DNA of 33,335 bases. It comes from Bacilli bacterium. Its GTDB lineage: Bacteria > Bacillota_I > Bacilli_A > RFN20 > CAG-826. Position numbers and translations under genes: made by a program. Location of the stretch: positions 1 to 33,335 of the forward strand of contig JAEDJP010000003.1 of the NCBI GenBank assembly GCA_016296285.1, written 5' to 3'. Below are positions 6,118 through 16,609 of this stretch, piece by piece. Under the pieces are notes generated by a model that was not told the origin of the DNA, ran no database searches, and was given only the letters and a program-made list of their open reading frames with translations. Each line of letters starts with the position of its first letter. The stretch's first letter is position 1.

Positions 6118-7170
6118 ATGAATTCCCGTGAGAAAACACGCCCCGTCCGGATCGGAAATCTCCAGCTAGGTGGCCAAAATCGGGTCCTCATCCAAAGCAT
6201 GTGCTCCATCAAAACGAGCCGCGTCGATGAGGTCTCCGGCCAAATCAATCGCTGTGCGTCGTTCGGCGCGGATATGATGCGGCTATCTTGCCTCGACGAA
6301 GAGGACGCGAGGGCTTTTCAAGAGATAAAGAGAAAAACGAGCATCCCTCTCATCGCGGATATCCATTTCGATTACCGCCTAGCCCTGCTTTCCATGGATT
6401 CCGGGGTGGACGCGATCCGCATCAATCCCGGGAATGTCGGCGGTCTCGACCGCATCGCCGCAATCGTTGAGAAGGCCAAGGAAAAACACATCGCGATCCG
6501 CATTGGCGTCAACTCGGGATCGATTGATAAAACCGTCTACCTTGGGAACGACGTCGTGTCCGCCGATCATCTTGTCGAGAGCGCCAGAAAACATGCCGCC
6601 ATCTTGGAATCACTTGGCTTTCACGACATCGTTCTTTCTTTGAAAGGGTCGGATGTCCGCGAAACGGTCGCGGCTTATCGTCTCGCCGCCCGCTCCTTCC
6701 CTTACCCGCTTCACGTCGGCATCACCGAAGCGGGCCCAAAAGACATCGGCCTCATCCGCAGCGCCGCGGGGATTGCTCCCATCCTGCTTGATGGAATCGG
6801 GGATACGATACGGATTTCCTTGAGCGACGAACCCGAGGAGGAAATCAAGGCTTGCTGCAGGCTTCTCCACGATCTTGGGCTCTACCCCGATTATCCGACG
6901 TTCATCTCGTGCCCGACGTGCGGAAGGACCGCCGTGGACCTCATTCCTGTCGCAAACGCCGTCAAGGCTTATGCCGAAGAGCACCGGATTCCCAAAACAA
7001 TCGCGATCATGGGGTGCGTCGTCAACGGCCCGGGTGAGGCTCGCCACGCGGATATCGGATGCGCCGGGGGCAACGGAAAATGGGTCCTATTCAAAAAAGG
7101 CACGCCTTTCAAAACCGTCCCCGAAAGCGACATCGTCGCAGAAATGATCAGTCTTTTGGAAGAGCAATAG
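6118..7170 (+). CDS. ispG: 4-hydroxy-3-methylbut-2-enyl diphosphate synthase IspG (GcpE)
   Basis: Converts methylerythritol cyclodiphosphate to HMBPP, the penultimate MEP-pathway step, using a [4Fe-4S] cluster. The N-terminal TIM-barrel part has QSMCSIKTSRVDE, ADIHFDYRLA and RINPGNVG. The cluster ligands are Cys265 and Cys268 (SCPTCGRT) and Cys300 in MGCVVNGPGEA, with the catalytic Glu at 307. The length of 350 aa is normal for the short bacterial form. The ATG at 6118 has no Shine-Dalgarno. Its 3' end overlaps the convergent nfo gene by 23 bases. With ispH 2.3 kb away it completes the iron-sulphur end of the pathway. Confidence 0.96.
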   Translation: MNSREKTRPVRIGNLQLGGQNRVLIQSMCSIKTSRVDEVSGQINRCASFGADMMRLSCLDEEDARAFQEIKRKTSIPLIADIHFDYRLALLSMDSGVDAIRINPGNVGGLDRIAAIVEKAKEKHIAIRIGVNSGSIDKTVYLGNDVVSADHLVESARKHAAILESLGFHDIVLSLKGSDVRETVAAYRLAARSFPYPLHVGITEAGPKDIGLIRSAAGIAPILLDGIGDTIRISLSDEPEEEIKACCRLLHDLGLYPDYPTFISCPTCGRTAVDLIPVANAVKAYAEEHRIPKTIAIMGCVVNGPGEARHADIGCAGGNGKWVLFKKGTPFKTVPESDIVAEMISLLEEQ

Positions 7171-8056
7171 AGAGATTTTCCCTCCAATTTTCCTCGTAAA
7201 CGCCAGAACGAAGCATCGAGATTTCCTTTTTGTATGGAGGAATGCCGTCCACGAAAGGGGTCTCCAGAATGATTGGAATGCCCTCCCAAGCCGGATTGCA
7301 GGCGAAGGCGCGCAAAGCATCGAACCCGATCGTTCCATACCCAAGATTGGCATGACGATCCTTGTGGGAGGCAAGGGGATTCGCGGAGTCGTTGAGATGG
7401 ACGACTTTGATCCGGTCCTTCCCGAATGCGTCGAGCAATTGGCGGACGGCAGCATCGGGATCGGAGAGGTCAAACCCAGAATCGTTCAAGTGGCAAGTAT
7501 CCACGCACACGCCGAGACGCGGTTCGTCCCTGAAGCGGGCGAAAAGCTCGTCGAAAAAGGAGAAATCGGCCCCAAGCTCATTCTTTCTCCCAGCCATCGT
7601 TTCGATGCAAAGATTGATTTCCTTCGGCATGCGATCCAGGAGGTAGCGCACGCTTTCGACAAACGTTTCGAAGCCTTCCCTCTCGTCTCCTCCTTTATGG
7701 CTTCCCGGATGGAAAACGATGGAAGAAGCCCCGAGATATGCGGCGCGGCGAATCTCTTCCAAAGCGTATTCGCGGGAAAACGCGAGCTTCTCCGGATCTC
7801 CGATTTTCGCGAGATTCACGAGATACGTTCCATGCACGACAAGCCCTTTTTGGGGGAGTCGCGCTTCTTTCATGAGCTCGAGGCCTTCCTGTTTCTTCGT
7901 CCGTTCCAAAGGCACTCGGAATGAGTGTTGGGGCGAGCCGGAATAGATCATGAGCGCGTTCGCGCCAAACGAAATGGCCTTGCGAACCGAATCGAGGAAA
8001 TAATCCGGGGCGCAAAAGCCGATATGGGAGCCGATGAGCAGCTCACTTCGCGGCAT
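7148..8056 (-). CDS. nfo: Endonuclease IV (AP endonuclease Nfo)
   Basis: Cuts the DNA backbone 5' to abasic sites in base excision repair. This is a TIM-barrel enzyme with three zinc ions, and all nine metal ligands are visible: His75 (VVHG), His116 (FHPGSH), Glu152 (IETMAG), Asp186 and His189 (VDTCHLNDSG), His220 (HLNDS), Asp233 and His235 (KDRHANLGYG) and Glu265 (ILETP). Length is 302 aa. The ATG at 8056 lies within the end of cshB (14-base overlap), so the two are co-transcribed, as in the Bacillus yqfR-yqfS pair. The 3' end overlaps convergent ispG. Confidence 0.95.
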   Translation of the reverse strand: MPRSELLIGSHIGFCAPDYFLDSVRKAISFGANALMIYSGSPQHSFRVPLERTKKQEGLELMKEARLPQKGLVVHGTYLVNLAKIGDPEKLAFSREYALEEIRRAAYLGASSIVFHPGSHKGGDEREGFETFVESVRYLLDRMPKEINLCIETMAGRKNELGADFSFFDELFARFRDEPRLGVCVDTCHLNDSGFDLSDPDAAVRQLLDAFGKDRIKVVHLNDSANPLASHKDRHANLGYGTIGFDALRAFACNPAWEGIPIILETPFVDGIPPYKKEISMLRSGVYEENWRENLSIALPKD

Positions 8057-9431
8057 CGCGCTCGGCCTTCCTTCTCGCTTTTTCGGCGTAACGGGCGTCT
8101 TTTTTGGCTTTGATAGACTTTTGAATCGCCTGACGGCGGAACTTGTTTTTCACTTTCTCCACCGCCATTTTCTGTTTCTTTTTGTAACCGGGCTTCACCT
8201 TGTCCGACTTGGCTTCGGCCTTGGCTTTCTTCACCTCGCGAATCTGCTCTTCCGAGAACGTTCTCTTCTTCGCGGGCAAAGCGTTCTTCTCAAGGCCGGT
8301 CGGGTTCCGGACAAGAGAATCTTTTTTGAGAATATTGCAGTCGTAAGCAAAACCTTGGGAAGCCAGTTCCAAAGCCTTTCCGAGGGAGTCGGCGTTGTAG
8401 AAAATCCAAGAATCCCCGGTCTTGTCAAAACGCCCGGTCCGGCCGGCGCGGTGGAAGTAATAGGAAGAATCCGAGGGCAAGTCGAGGGATATGACGTCCG
8501 AAACGTCCTCAAGATCGATGCCACGCGCGAGCAGATCGCTGCAGACGACCACGGAATACTGGTTCGAACGGATGCGGCGAATCGCCTGTTTCCTTTCCCT
8601 TTGGTCCAAGTCGCCCGAGAACATCACCGAATCGATCCCGTTTTCCTTGAGGAAGGATTGTGTTTTCTTGACCATCTCTTTCGTCGAGGCGAAAACGAGA
8701 GCGAAATAGGGTTTCCGGACGGTCAAAAAAGAACGAAGGGCCTCGAACACCCCTTGGTGCTTGATGTCCACGAAGTGATGAGCGACGCGTGAGCTCGTCT
8801 TGTCTTTCTCGCCTTGGAAAAGGAACTCGCTCCCGATGTAACGCTCGAGCCGGCATTTCAACTCGGTGTTCATCGTCGCGGAGAAAACCATGGTTTGGAC
8901 CGATTCCGGGAGTTTTTGGTAGACGTCGTCGATATCCTCGAAATAACCAAGCTCCAAAAGCATATCCGCCTCGTCGAGAACGACGCGGCGAACGCCATGC
9001 AAATCGAAGCAATAGGAGTCGCTGAGGATCTCCTTGAGCCTCCCAGGGGTCCCGATGGCGATGTGGGGAGGAACGTTCACGCCTTCCTTGTTTTGAGAAA
9101 CGTCCGCTTCACTCGAATACAGGCGGACTTTGAGTTTGGGGAAGTATTTGGTGAACGCGAAGGCGAAATCGAAAACCTGGCGCGCGAGCTCGCGACTCGG
9201 GCAAATCACGATGTTTTGGAGACGCGAAAGGTTGACGTCGGTCATCTCGATCATTGGAACGAGGTAACTGTGCGTCTTCCCCGAGCCCGTTTCGCTTTGG
9301 CAAACGAGGGATTTCCCTTGGAGGGCCTTCGGGATCACCCGGCTTTGGACCGGGGAAGGATTCTCGTAGCCGAGTTTCGAGAGAGCGCGGCAGAGTTCCG
9401 GAGATAGATTGAATTCAGTAAAGCGAGACAT
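8043..9431 (-). CDS. cshB: DEAD-box ATP-dependent RNA helicase (CshB-like)
   Basis: RNA helicase probably acting in RNA decay, ribosome assembly or cold adaptation. Motifs from the ATG at 9431: Q-motif region (about 4-30), Walker A SETGSGKT (46-53), PSRELA (78-83), GTPGRL (127-132), DEAD (153-156), SAT (184-186), then DLLARGID and HRAGRTGR in domain 2. A strongly basic Lys/Arg tail (about 400-462) would bind RNA. The frame is open upstream to 9695, but those 88 codons are antisense to ispH, and the helicase fold begins at MSRFTEFNLS. This start lacks a Shine-Dalgarno and follows TATACT by nine bases. The position next to nfo and ispH matches B. subtilis cshB. Confidence 0.92.
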   Translation of the reverse strand: MSRFTEFNLSPELCRALSKLGYENPSPVQSRVIPKALQGKSLVCQSETGSGKTHSYLVPMIEMTDVNLSRLQNIVICPSRELARQVFDFAFAFTKYFPKLKVRLYSSEADVSQNKEGVNVPPHIAIGTPGRLKEILSDSYCFDLHGVRRVVLDEADMLLELGYFEDIDDVYQKLPESVQTMVFSATMNTELKCRLERYIGSEFLFQGEKDKTSSRVAHHFVDIKHQGVFEALRSFLTVRKPYFALVFASTKEMVKKTQSFLKENGIDSVMFSGDLDQRERKQAIRRIRSNQYSVVVCSDLLARGIDLEDVSDVISLDLPSDSSYYFHRAGRTGRFDKTGDSWIFYNADSLGKALELASQGFAYDCNILKKDSLVRNPTGLEKNALPAKKRTFSEEQIREVKKAKAEAKSDKVKPGYKKKQKMAVEKVKNKFRRQAIQKSIKAKKDARYAEKARRKAERDAAK

Positions 9432-9440
9432 AGCGGCGAT

Positions 9441-9446
9441 AGTATA
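9441..9446 (-). promoter_or_regulatory. -10-like TATACT nine bases before cshB
   Basis: TATACT on the minus strand, nine bases from the ATG at 9431, with no Shine-Dalgarno between. This supports both the chosen start and a leaderless or nearly leaderless cshB-nfo transcript. No strong -35 is seen. Confidence 0.4.
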
Positions 9447-9491
9447 GCAAACTAACTTCTCTTTTTCTTTAGAAAAGGGCAAAATGTCTCC

Positions 9492-10361
9492 GTGGAAATC
9501 ATCGTCGTCGAGCCCCATGGATACTGCGCGGGCGTTTGCAGGGCGCTTGCTTTGGCAAAGAAGGCGAAAGCCGAAAACCCCGGGAAACGCATCTTTCTTT
9601 TGGGCGCTCCCGTCCATAACGAGATCGCGACGAAAGTTCTCGAAAACGAGGGATTTGTCCTTCTTGACGAACGAGAATTGCCCTTGGAAACTCATCTTCG
9701 AACCCTTTCAAGGGGGGATATCGTCGTTTTTTCCGCCCACGGCCATCCGGAAGTCTACGATCGGATCGCCCAAGAAAACGGCATCCTCGCGATCGATGCG
9801 ACTTGCCCGTTCGTCGACGCGAATCGCCACAAGGGAAAGGAAGTTGTTTCAGGCGGAATCCCTCTTTTCTACGTGGGGACCCGCGGCCATCTCGAGGCCG
9901 AATCCTTTTTGAAGAACGTGCCCGATTCCATCTTCATCGACGCGCGTTCCCCCGAGGTTAAACTCGGAGGGGCAAAGGCTTTTCTCATCGCCCAGACCAC
10001 GCTGTCCGACACCGAGGTCGAGCTGGCTTTGACCGTGCTAAAGAGCCATTTCGCCCAAGTCGAAATCCTTTCCGCGCGCTGCGGAGCCACCGAAATCCGC
10101 CAAAAAGCCATCCGCGCGTTGCCTCGCGATTGCGAAGCGCTCATTGTTTTGGGTTCTTCCGCTTCCAACAACTCGCGAAAACTCGCCGAAATCGGCGAGG
10201 AAATCGGGCTCGATTCCTATCTTGCGCTCGACGCGGGATCCCTACGGGCCATCCCTTTTGAGAAATACGAAAAAATCGCCTTGGCCGCAGGCGCTTCCAC
10301 CCCTCCGGAGTGTTTCAAGGAAGCCCTCGCTTACCTTCGTTCGCTTTCTTCGCCGCTTTGA
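9492..10361 (+). CDS. ispH: 4-hydroxy-3-methylbut-2-enyl diphosphate reductase IspH
   Basis: Final MEP-pathway enzyme, reducing HMBPP to IPP and DMAPP with a [4Fe-4S] cluster. Cluster cysteines are Cys12 (HGYCAGV), Cys105 (DATCPFVD) and Cys197 (ARCGATEIRQ). Substrate residues are His42, His83 (SAHGHP), His133 and Glu135 (RGHLEAE), the QTTLS threonine, SSASNNSRKL and GASTPPE. The usual GHxGHPE segment reads GTRGHLE, so the first His is missing while the catalytic His/Glu remain. The start is GTG 9492; no ATG exists in this frame. AAAAGGG lies 12 bases upstream, and a CAAAAT lies six bases upstream. The gene is divergent from cshB, and its end overlaps convergent trmK by 31 bases. Confidence 0.95.
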   Translation: MEIIVVEPHGYCAGVCRALALAKKAKAENPGKRIFLLGAPVHNEIATKVLENEGFVLLDERELPLETHLRTLSRGDIVVFSAHGHPEVYDRIAQENGILAIDATCPFVDANRHKGKEVVSGGIPLFYVGTRGHLEAESFLKNVPDSIFIDARSPEVKLGGAKAFLIAQTTLSDTEVELALTVLKSHFAQVEILSARCGATEIRQKAIRALPRDCEALIVLGSSASNNSRKLAEIGEEIGLDSYLALDAGSLRAIPFEKYEKIALAAGASTPPECFKEALAYLRSLSSPL

Positions 10362-11023
10362 ATCTCGTCGCGAACGAGCCGATACAAGGAAAGGTAGCGT
10401 TCCCGCGCTTCTTTTCCTAGATTCTTGTTCAAGAGCCCGTTGAGGGTCTTTTTTTGATTCTCGAGCCACCGGACGAAGGTTTCGCCGCGCTTCTTCCTCA
10501 AAATGGGGCCGAAAAGGCAATCCGCGATGGAATAGGGGCTTGTCGGGGCGCCTTTCTTGAAACGGATGATCGTGTAATAGATCTTGTCCTCGTAAACCAT
10601 CGTTTCGTCATCGATGTGGAAGCCGAGGGCGGTCACGCGGCGGCGGACGGCCTCGAGGTCGCGATGGGGGTCCAAGATGATGGTATCGATTTGGTCGAGG
10701 TTCTTCCTACCCGATTCGAGGATATCGCAGCTAAGGAGGCCACCCATCCCGCAAATCGCAAGGGTGTTGACCCCGTCCCGCAAAACGGAAATCCCGTCGC
10801 TCTTGGAGGAAGAGATTCTCCCGTTGAGGCCGGCTTCGTCAATGGCCTGGGTCATGCGAAGGAAGGGACCGATCTTGTTTTCGATGGCCATGGCCCAAGA
10901 GATTTTCCCGGTTTCGACGAGATAAATCGGCAAAAGGGCGTGGTCGCTTCCGACATCCGCGAGGTATGAGCCGGGCTCGACCATGTCGGCAATCGCCTGA
11001 AGTCTAGCGGACAATCGTTTCAT
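10331..11023 (-). CDS. trmK: tRNA (adenine(22)-N(1))-methyltransferase TrmK
   Basis: SAM-dependent Rossmann methyltransferase that makes m1A22 in tRNA. The SAM site has ADVGSDHALLPIYLVETG (about residues 22-39) and the TrmK-type AICGMGGLL near residue 90. The C-terminal part is helical and charged, as in the family. Length is 230 aa. The ATG at 11023 is preceded by GGGAGGG and lies within the end of the upstream sigma gene (20-base overlap). In Bacillus trmK also follows the rpoD operon. The 3' end overlaps convergent ispH by 31 bases, leaving no room for a separate terminator. Confidence 0.93.
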   Translation of the reverse strand: MKRLSARLQAIADMVEPGSYLADVGSDHALLPIYLVETGKISWAMAIENKIGPFLRMTQAIDEAGLNGRISSSKSDGISVLRDGVNTLAICGMGGLLSCDILESGRKNLDQIDTIILDPHRDLEAVRRRVTALGFHIDDETMVYEDKIYYTIIRFKKGAPTSPYSIADCLFGPILRKKRGETFVRWLENQKKTLNGLLNKNLGKEARERYLSLYRLVRDEIQSGEESERR

Positions 11024-11845
11024 CGGCTTTCCCTCCCATGATTCTGCGCAACCGGTACAAGGCGCTTTCCTTTATTTGGCGCGCCCTCTCCCCGCTGATG
11101 CCTAGTTCTTCCCCCGCTTGTTTGAGCGTCCTTTGGTGGCCGCCGTCGAGCCCATAAAGCAAGGTCAGCACCTGCCGTTCGCGGGGACCGAGGTTGTTCA
11201 TCGCAAGGAGCAAGAGTTCGCGCCTTTCCTCGGAAACGGCCGCGTCGGTCGGGGAAACCGAGGCCGAAGGCAAGCGGCTTTCCAGCGATTCCCCATCCTC
11301 CCCAAGGCTTTCGTCGAGGGAACCCACGCCATAAGGACGCGCGAGGACGATGGACACCTGCGCCGGTTCGATATCACCGAGCAATTCGGAGATTTCAGCG
11401 ACCGTCGGATCGCTTCCATTTCGTTCTTTGAGGTGCTTTTTCGCGAGATAAACCCGTCGAGAAATGGAATTGCGCGACGTGGACTTGTTGGCCGCGGAGG
11501 CCTCCCTCCGCAAAAAGGCCGTGATCTCGTTTTGGATCCCTTGGTAAGCAAAGGAGGAGAAACGGACACCATTGCGAAAATCAAAGCCCTCGAGGCTTTT
11601 CACAAGCCCATAGCTTCCGACGGTCACGAGATCAGCCAAGGGAATTTCCTTGCCGGAATGCGCTTTGGCAATCGATAGGACCATCGGGAAAAGGTTCGCG
11701 AGGAGCTTTTGCCTCGCCTCTTCTGCCCGTTCCCGATCCTTTTTGGTGCAACTCTCTTCCCTCCCGAGCCGAATCCATTCCAAAAGTTCGTCTTCTTGAA
11801 CGGGTCCGATTTCGGGTGGTTGATTTGGGAACGTGGGGCGTTGGC

Positions 11846-11849
<4 letters not shown>
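11004..11849 (-). CDS. Second sigma-70 family factor coupled to rpoD
   Basis: An RNA polymerase sigma factor of 281 aa without the acidic region 1.1 and without an obvious region 1.2. Region 2 (about residues 52-115) has DLVTVGSYGLVKSLEGFD and RFSSFAYQGIQNEITAFLRR. The tryptophan pair used for promoter melting by RpoD is replaced by QG, and the segment resembles sporulation-type sigma E/K factors. Region 4 (about 219-268) has LGPRERQVLTLLYGLDGG and the helix-turn-helix TLKQAGEELGISGERARQIKESA. Its ATG overlaps the rpoD stop (ATGA), so it is co-translated with RpoD. Such a gene is not usual between rpoD and trmK. The regulon is unknown; it may be an alternative factor for stress or morphology. 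Confidence 0.85.
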
Positions 11850-13252
<1,403 letters not shown>

Positions 13253-13303
13253 AAATTTCTCCTCCTAACCAGATATCATTGGCTCAAGTGAGCCGAATCA
13301 GCA

Positions 13304-15130
13304 TTATTTGTTCTTCTCCTTCGCCCATTTCTCGCGCCGCTTCTTGGCCATGACGTTGATCGCTTCGATTGCCGCTTGACCATCGCCGTTCTCGAGGGCT
13401 TTGCTCGCGATGCGCCCTTCTCCGGAAGCTTGCTTTTCCTCGGTGATGATGCGGGAGCAATCTTCCATGATGCGGTCGCTATAGGGGAGAGCCGTAGCCG
13501 CCTTCCCCAAGACATCCAGAACGGCCTTTTCGCAGTCTTTCGATTCCGGATCCGAATCCGTCCCGATGAACGCGAGCAACCCGCTCACATCGACGTCGTC
13601 TCGGCCTTTCGCGTATTCAAGGATGAAATACACGATTCTCCTTTGGAGAGCGCTATAGACCGGATTCCCTTTTTCCTCAACGTATTTTCGGGCATCGTCG
13701 CTCGAGAGAAGGTAATAGAGAATCGTGTCTTCCGCATTCGCGAGCCTTCTCGTGAGCCGCTTGAGCATCGGGGCAGAAGCCACGGGCCCCATCCCCTTCG
13801 AGAAGCGGATCGAGTCCACTGGGTTATCGGGCTTTTTCGAGGCCTCGTTCTCGACCATGATACGCAAAGCGCTCTGGTCGAAGCGCAGGGCCGTCGAGAG
13901 TTTGGCCATGTGATCCTCGCGCAGCACCCCGTCTTCCGCGGCCAGGATCGGCAGGAAGTGGCGGATAATCGCGCTTTTGTCCTCGCTGCTCGAGACATTT
14001 TTCACGCTCAGGTAGTACGAGAGCTGGAAGTCCAGGGGTTCAAGAAGGGTGGACATCCTCTTTCGAAGGGCCTCAGGCCCATCTTCTCTCAGGATATCAT
14101 CGGGGTCCCGAAGGTCGCCTTGATAATCGACGACCCGGACCGGCATCTTGGCCTTGGAGAGTTTGCTCAAGGCTTTCATCATGCCCATTTCCCCAGCGCG
14201 ATCCCCGTCGAGGCAAAGGAGAATCTCCCCGTTTAGCTTTCGGAGCATCTCGAGATGCTTGTCCGTGAAAGCGGTGCCCATGAGCGCCACGGCATTGGGG
14301 ATTCCGGCCTTGCACAAGGCGATAACGTCCATGAAACCCTCAAGCACATAGCAAGCGCCTTCCCGGCGCGCGCACTCCTTCGCGGCGTCATAGTGATAAA
14401 GGACATCGCTTTTGTGGAAAAGCTTCGTCTCGTTCGTGTTCACGTACTTGCCAGAGGAATCATCCTTGACGAGTTGACGGGCGGAAAAACCGATTACTTG
14501 GCCATTTTGGTCTTTAAGAGCAAAGGTGAGACGACCGGCATAGCGATCCTTCGGGCCGGATTCCCCAACCGTGATGGCCCCGATGTCTTCCATGGCCTTC
14601 AAAGAATGCCCTTTCTTTTTCAGGAACGCGATTGCTTTGTTGCTATCCGCGGGCGCATAGCCAATCGTGAATTCCTCAGCATCGGAGAGCGTGAGGCCAC
14701 GGGTCTCGAGATATTGGCGAGCCGGCGCGCCTTCGTTGGTCATGAGGGAATACCGATAGAAAGAATTCAAATCGGCGATGCAATCCATCAGTTTCCGTTT
14801 TTCCGGATCGATTTGGACCGCGATCCCCTGGGTTAAGGCCGGGTCGTGGAAGCCGACGATTTCAGCGGTTTTGCGAACCGCCTCGACGAAGGAGCACTTC
14901 TCATATTCTTGGACGAAACGGATCGCGTTCCCGCCGTGCCCACAAACGAAACATTTGTAGATTTGAAGGTCGACGTTGATGGAAAGCGAGGGGTCGTGAT
15001 CGTCGTGGAACGGGCAAACGGCCGCGTAGTTTTTTCCTTTTTTGACAAGGCTGTTCGGGAGGTAATGTCGAACGACATCAACGATGTTCGCTGACTTGAG
15101 CAACCGATCAATCAATTCTCGTTCAAACAT
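13304..15130 (-). CDS. dnaG: DNA primase DnaG
   Basis: Makes RNA primers at the replication fork. The N-terminal CHC2 zinc finger uses Cys39, His42, Cys60 and Cys63 (CPFH and CFVCG). The TOPRIM catalytic core has YVLEGFMDVIAL and LCLDGDRAGE. A C-terminal helical helicase-binding region follows. Length is 608 aa from the ATG at 15130. The frame is open 12 codons further, but the perfect Shine-Dalgarno AAAGGAGG (15134-15141) falls in that extension and points to 15130. It is the first gene of a dnaG-rpoD-sigma-trmK operon. Confidence 0.96.
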   Translation of the reverse strand: MFERELIDRLLKSANIVDVVRHYLPNSLVKKGKNYAAVCPFHDDHDPSLSINVDLQIYKCFVCGHGGNAIRFVQEYEKCSFVEAVRKTAEIVGFHDPALTQGIAVQIDPEKRKLMDCIADLNSFYRYSLMTNEGAPARQYLETRGLTLSDAEEFTIGYAPADSNKAIAFLKKKGHSLKAMEDIGAITVGESGPKDRYAGRLTFALKDQNGQVIGFSARQLVKDDSSGKYVNTNETKLFHKSDVLYHYDAAKECARREGACYVLEGFMDVIALCKAGIPNAVALMGTAFTDKHLEMLRKLNGEILLCLDGDRAGEMGMMKALSKLSKAKMPVRVVDYQGDLRDPDDILREDGPEALRKRMSTLLEPLDFQLSYYLSVKNVSSSEDKSAIIRHFLPILAAEDGVLREDHMAKLSTALRFDQSALRIMVENEASKKPDNPVDSIRFSKGMGPVASAPMLKRLTRRLANAEDTILYYLLSSDDARKYVEEKGNPVYSALQRRIVYFILEYAKGRDDVDVSGLLAFIGTDSDPESKDCEKAVLDVLGKAATALPYSDRIMEDCSRIITEEKQASGEGRIASKALENGDGQAAIEAINVMAKKRREKWAKEKNK

Positions 15131-15133
15131 AAG

Positions 15134-15141
15134 CCTCCTTT
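15134..15141 (-). promoter_or_regulatory. Shine-Dalgarno that sets the dnaG start
   Basis: AAAGGAGG on the minus strand, three bases before the ATG at 15130. It lies inside the longer open frame that begins at 15166 and so argues against that start. Confidence 0.8.
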
Positions 15142-15145
15142 CTTC

Positions 15146-15174
15146 CTTATACAAAGTATATTTCAACTAAACAA
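15146..15174 (-). promoter_or_regulatory. Possible dnaG operon promoter
   Basis: TTGTTT (15169-15174), 17 bp, TATAAG (15146-15151) on the minus strand. The predicted start falls at the edge of the Shine-Dalgarno, giving a very short leader. TATACT at 15155-15160 is an alternative -10 with a longer leader but no -35. Confidence 0.35.
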
Positions 15175-15188
15175 ATACTAATTATTCA

Positions 15189-16571
15189 CTAGTCAACATT
15201 GATGATGGAATCGAGGTAAGCCGCCAATTCATCAATGGGGATCCTCTTTTGCTCCATCGTGTCGCGGTCACGCACGGTGACCATCTTGTCCTCTTCGGTT
15301 TGGAAGTCGACGCAAACGCAGAAGGGCGTGCCGATTTCGTCTTGGCGGCGATACCGCTTGCCAATCGATCCAGTCTCGTCGTAGATGGCGGAGAAACGAT
15401 GATTGACCTTGCCGAGCACTTCTCTCGCTTGGTCGCCAAGCTTCTTGGACAAAGGAAGAACGGCGACTTGATACGGGGCGACCGAGGGTTTGAGATGCAT
15501 GACGATTCGGGTATCTCCGTTCTCGAGAGTTTCCTCTTCGTACGCATCCATCGCGACCATGAGGAAGAGGCGATCCAGACCCATGGAGGGTTCGATGCAA
15601 TACGGGATGTACCTCTCATTGGTGTCGGGATCGAAATACGTGAGGTCCTGCTTGGAGAAATCCTGATGCCTCTTAAGGTCATAATCGGTCCGGTCAGCGA
15701 CCCCGAGGATCTCGCCCCAGCCGAGGCCGGGGAAATCGTATTCGACGTCCGTCGTGGCTTTGGAATAGAAAGCCAACTCAGCGGGTTCGTGATCCCTGAA
15801 ACGGAGATTCTCGGCTTTCACGCCAAGGGTTTCGAGGAATTTCCGGCAGTATTCCTTCCAATAGGAAAACCATTCGAGGTCCGTGCCCGGCTTGCAGAAA
15901 AATTCCATTTCGCACTGTTCGAACTCGCGGGTGCGGAAGGTGAAGTTGCCCGGGGTGATCTCGTTCCGGAAGCTTTTGCCCGTGTTGCAAATGCCAAACG
16001 GCAATTTCTTCCTTGTCACGCGCTGGACGTTCTTGAAGTTCACGAAGACGCCTTGGGCGGTTTCGGGACGCAGATAAACGACGCTAGAGGCGTCTTCGGT
16101 CACGCCGATATGCGTCTTGAACATCATGTTGAATTTCCGGATCGGGGTGAAATCGCTCTTGCCGCAAACGGGGCATTTCATGTCGTGATTCTTCATGAAC
16201 TCGTCCATTTGCTCGAAAGTCATCGCGTCCACATCGACATCCGGATATTGCCCTTTGATCAATTCGTCGGCGCGATGGCGAGCCTTGCAGGCCTTGCAGT
16301 CGACCATCGGGTCGTTAAAGGTCGAGACGTGGCCCGTCGCTTCCCAAACTTTCGGATTCATCAAAATCGCGGCATCGATTCCGACGTTGGTCGGGGATTC
16401 CTGGACGAACTTCTTCCACCAAAGATTGCGGATGTTCCTCTTCATCTCGGAGCCGAGAGGCCCGTAATCCCAAGTATTGGAGAGCCCGCCATAGATCTGC
16501 GAGCCTTGGAAAACGAACCCAGAATCCTGAAGATGGGTCGTAATCGTGTCAAACGTGTATTTTTTTGCCAT
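15189..16571 (-). CDS. glyQS: Glycyl-tRNA synthetase, single-chain dimeric type
   Basis: Charges tRNA-Gly. This is the alpha2 class II enzyme, not the two-subunit GlyQ/GlyS form. Class II motif 1 lies around GIDAAILMNPKVWEATGH, motif 2 in FRNEITPGNFTFRTREFEQ and motif 3 in EPSMGLDRLFL. A CKAC and CPVCG pair in the insertion probably binds zinc. The C-terminal anticodon-binding domain has VAVLPLS and GSIGKRYRRQDEIG. Length is 460 aa from ATG 16571, which has AGAGGT upstream; a TTG extension to 16589 is less likely. It lies between recO and dnaG, as glyQS does in Bacillus. No T-box leader is visible in the 81-base gap upstream. Confidence 0.95.
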   Translation of the reverse strand: MAKKYTFDTITTHLQDSGFVFQGSQIYGGLSNTWDYGPLGSEMKRNIRNLWWKKFVQESPTNVGIDAAILMNPKVWEATGHVSTFNDPMVDCKACKARHRADELIKGQYPDVDVDAMTFEQMDEFMKNHDMKCPVCGKSDFTPIRKFNMMFKTHIGVTEDASSVVYLRPETAQGVFVNFKNVQRVTRKKLPFGICNTGKSFRNEITPGNFTFRTREFEQCEMEFFCKPGTDLEWFSYWKEYCRKFLETLGVKAENLRFRDHEPAELAFYSKATTDVEYDFPGLGWGEILGVADRTDYDLKRHQDFSKQDLTYFDPDTNERYIPYCIEPSMGLDRLFLMVAMDAYEEETLENGDTRIVMHLKPSVAPYQVAVLPLSKKLGDQAREVLGKVNHRFSAIYDETGSIGKRYRRQDEIGTPFCVCVDFQTEEDKMVTVRDRDTMEQKRIPIDELAAYLDSIINVD

Positions 16572-16609
16572 GTTTACCTCTTGTCGCAAAAAAGCGTACT
16601 ACATAAAAA

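Noticed and set aside
9432..9695. 88-codon N-terminal extension of the DEAD-box helicase
   Set aside because: It is antisense to ispH, and the helicase Q-motif starts right after the ATG at 9431.
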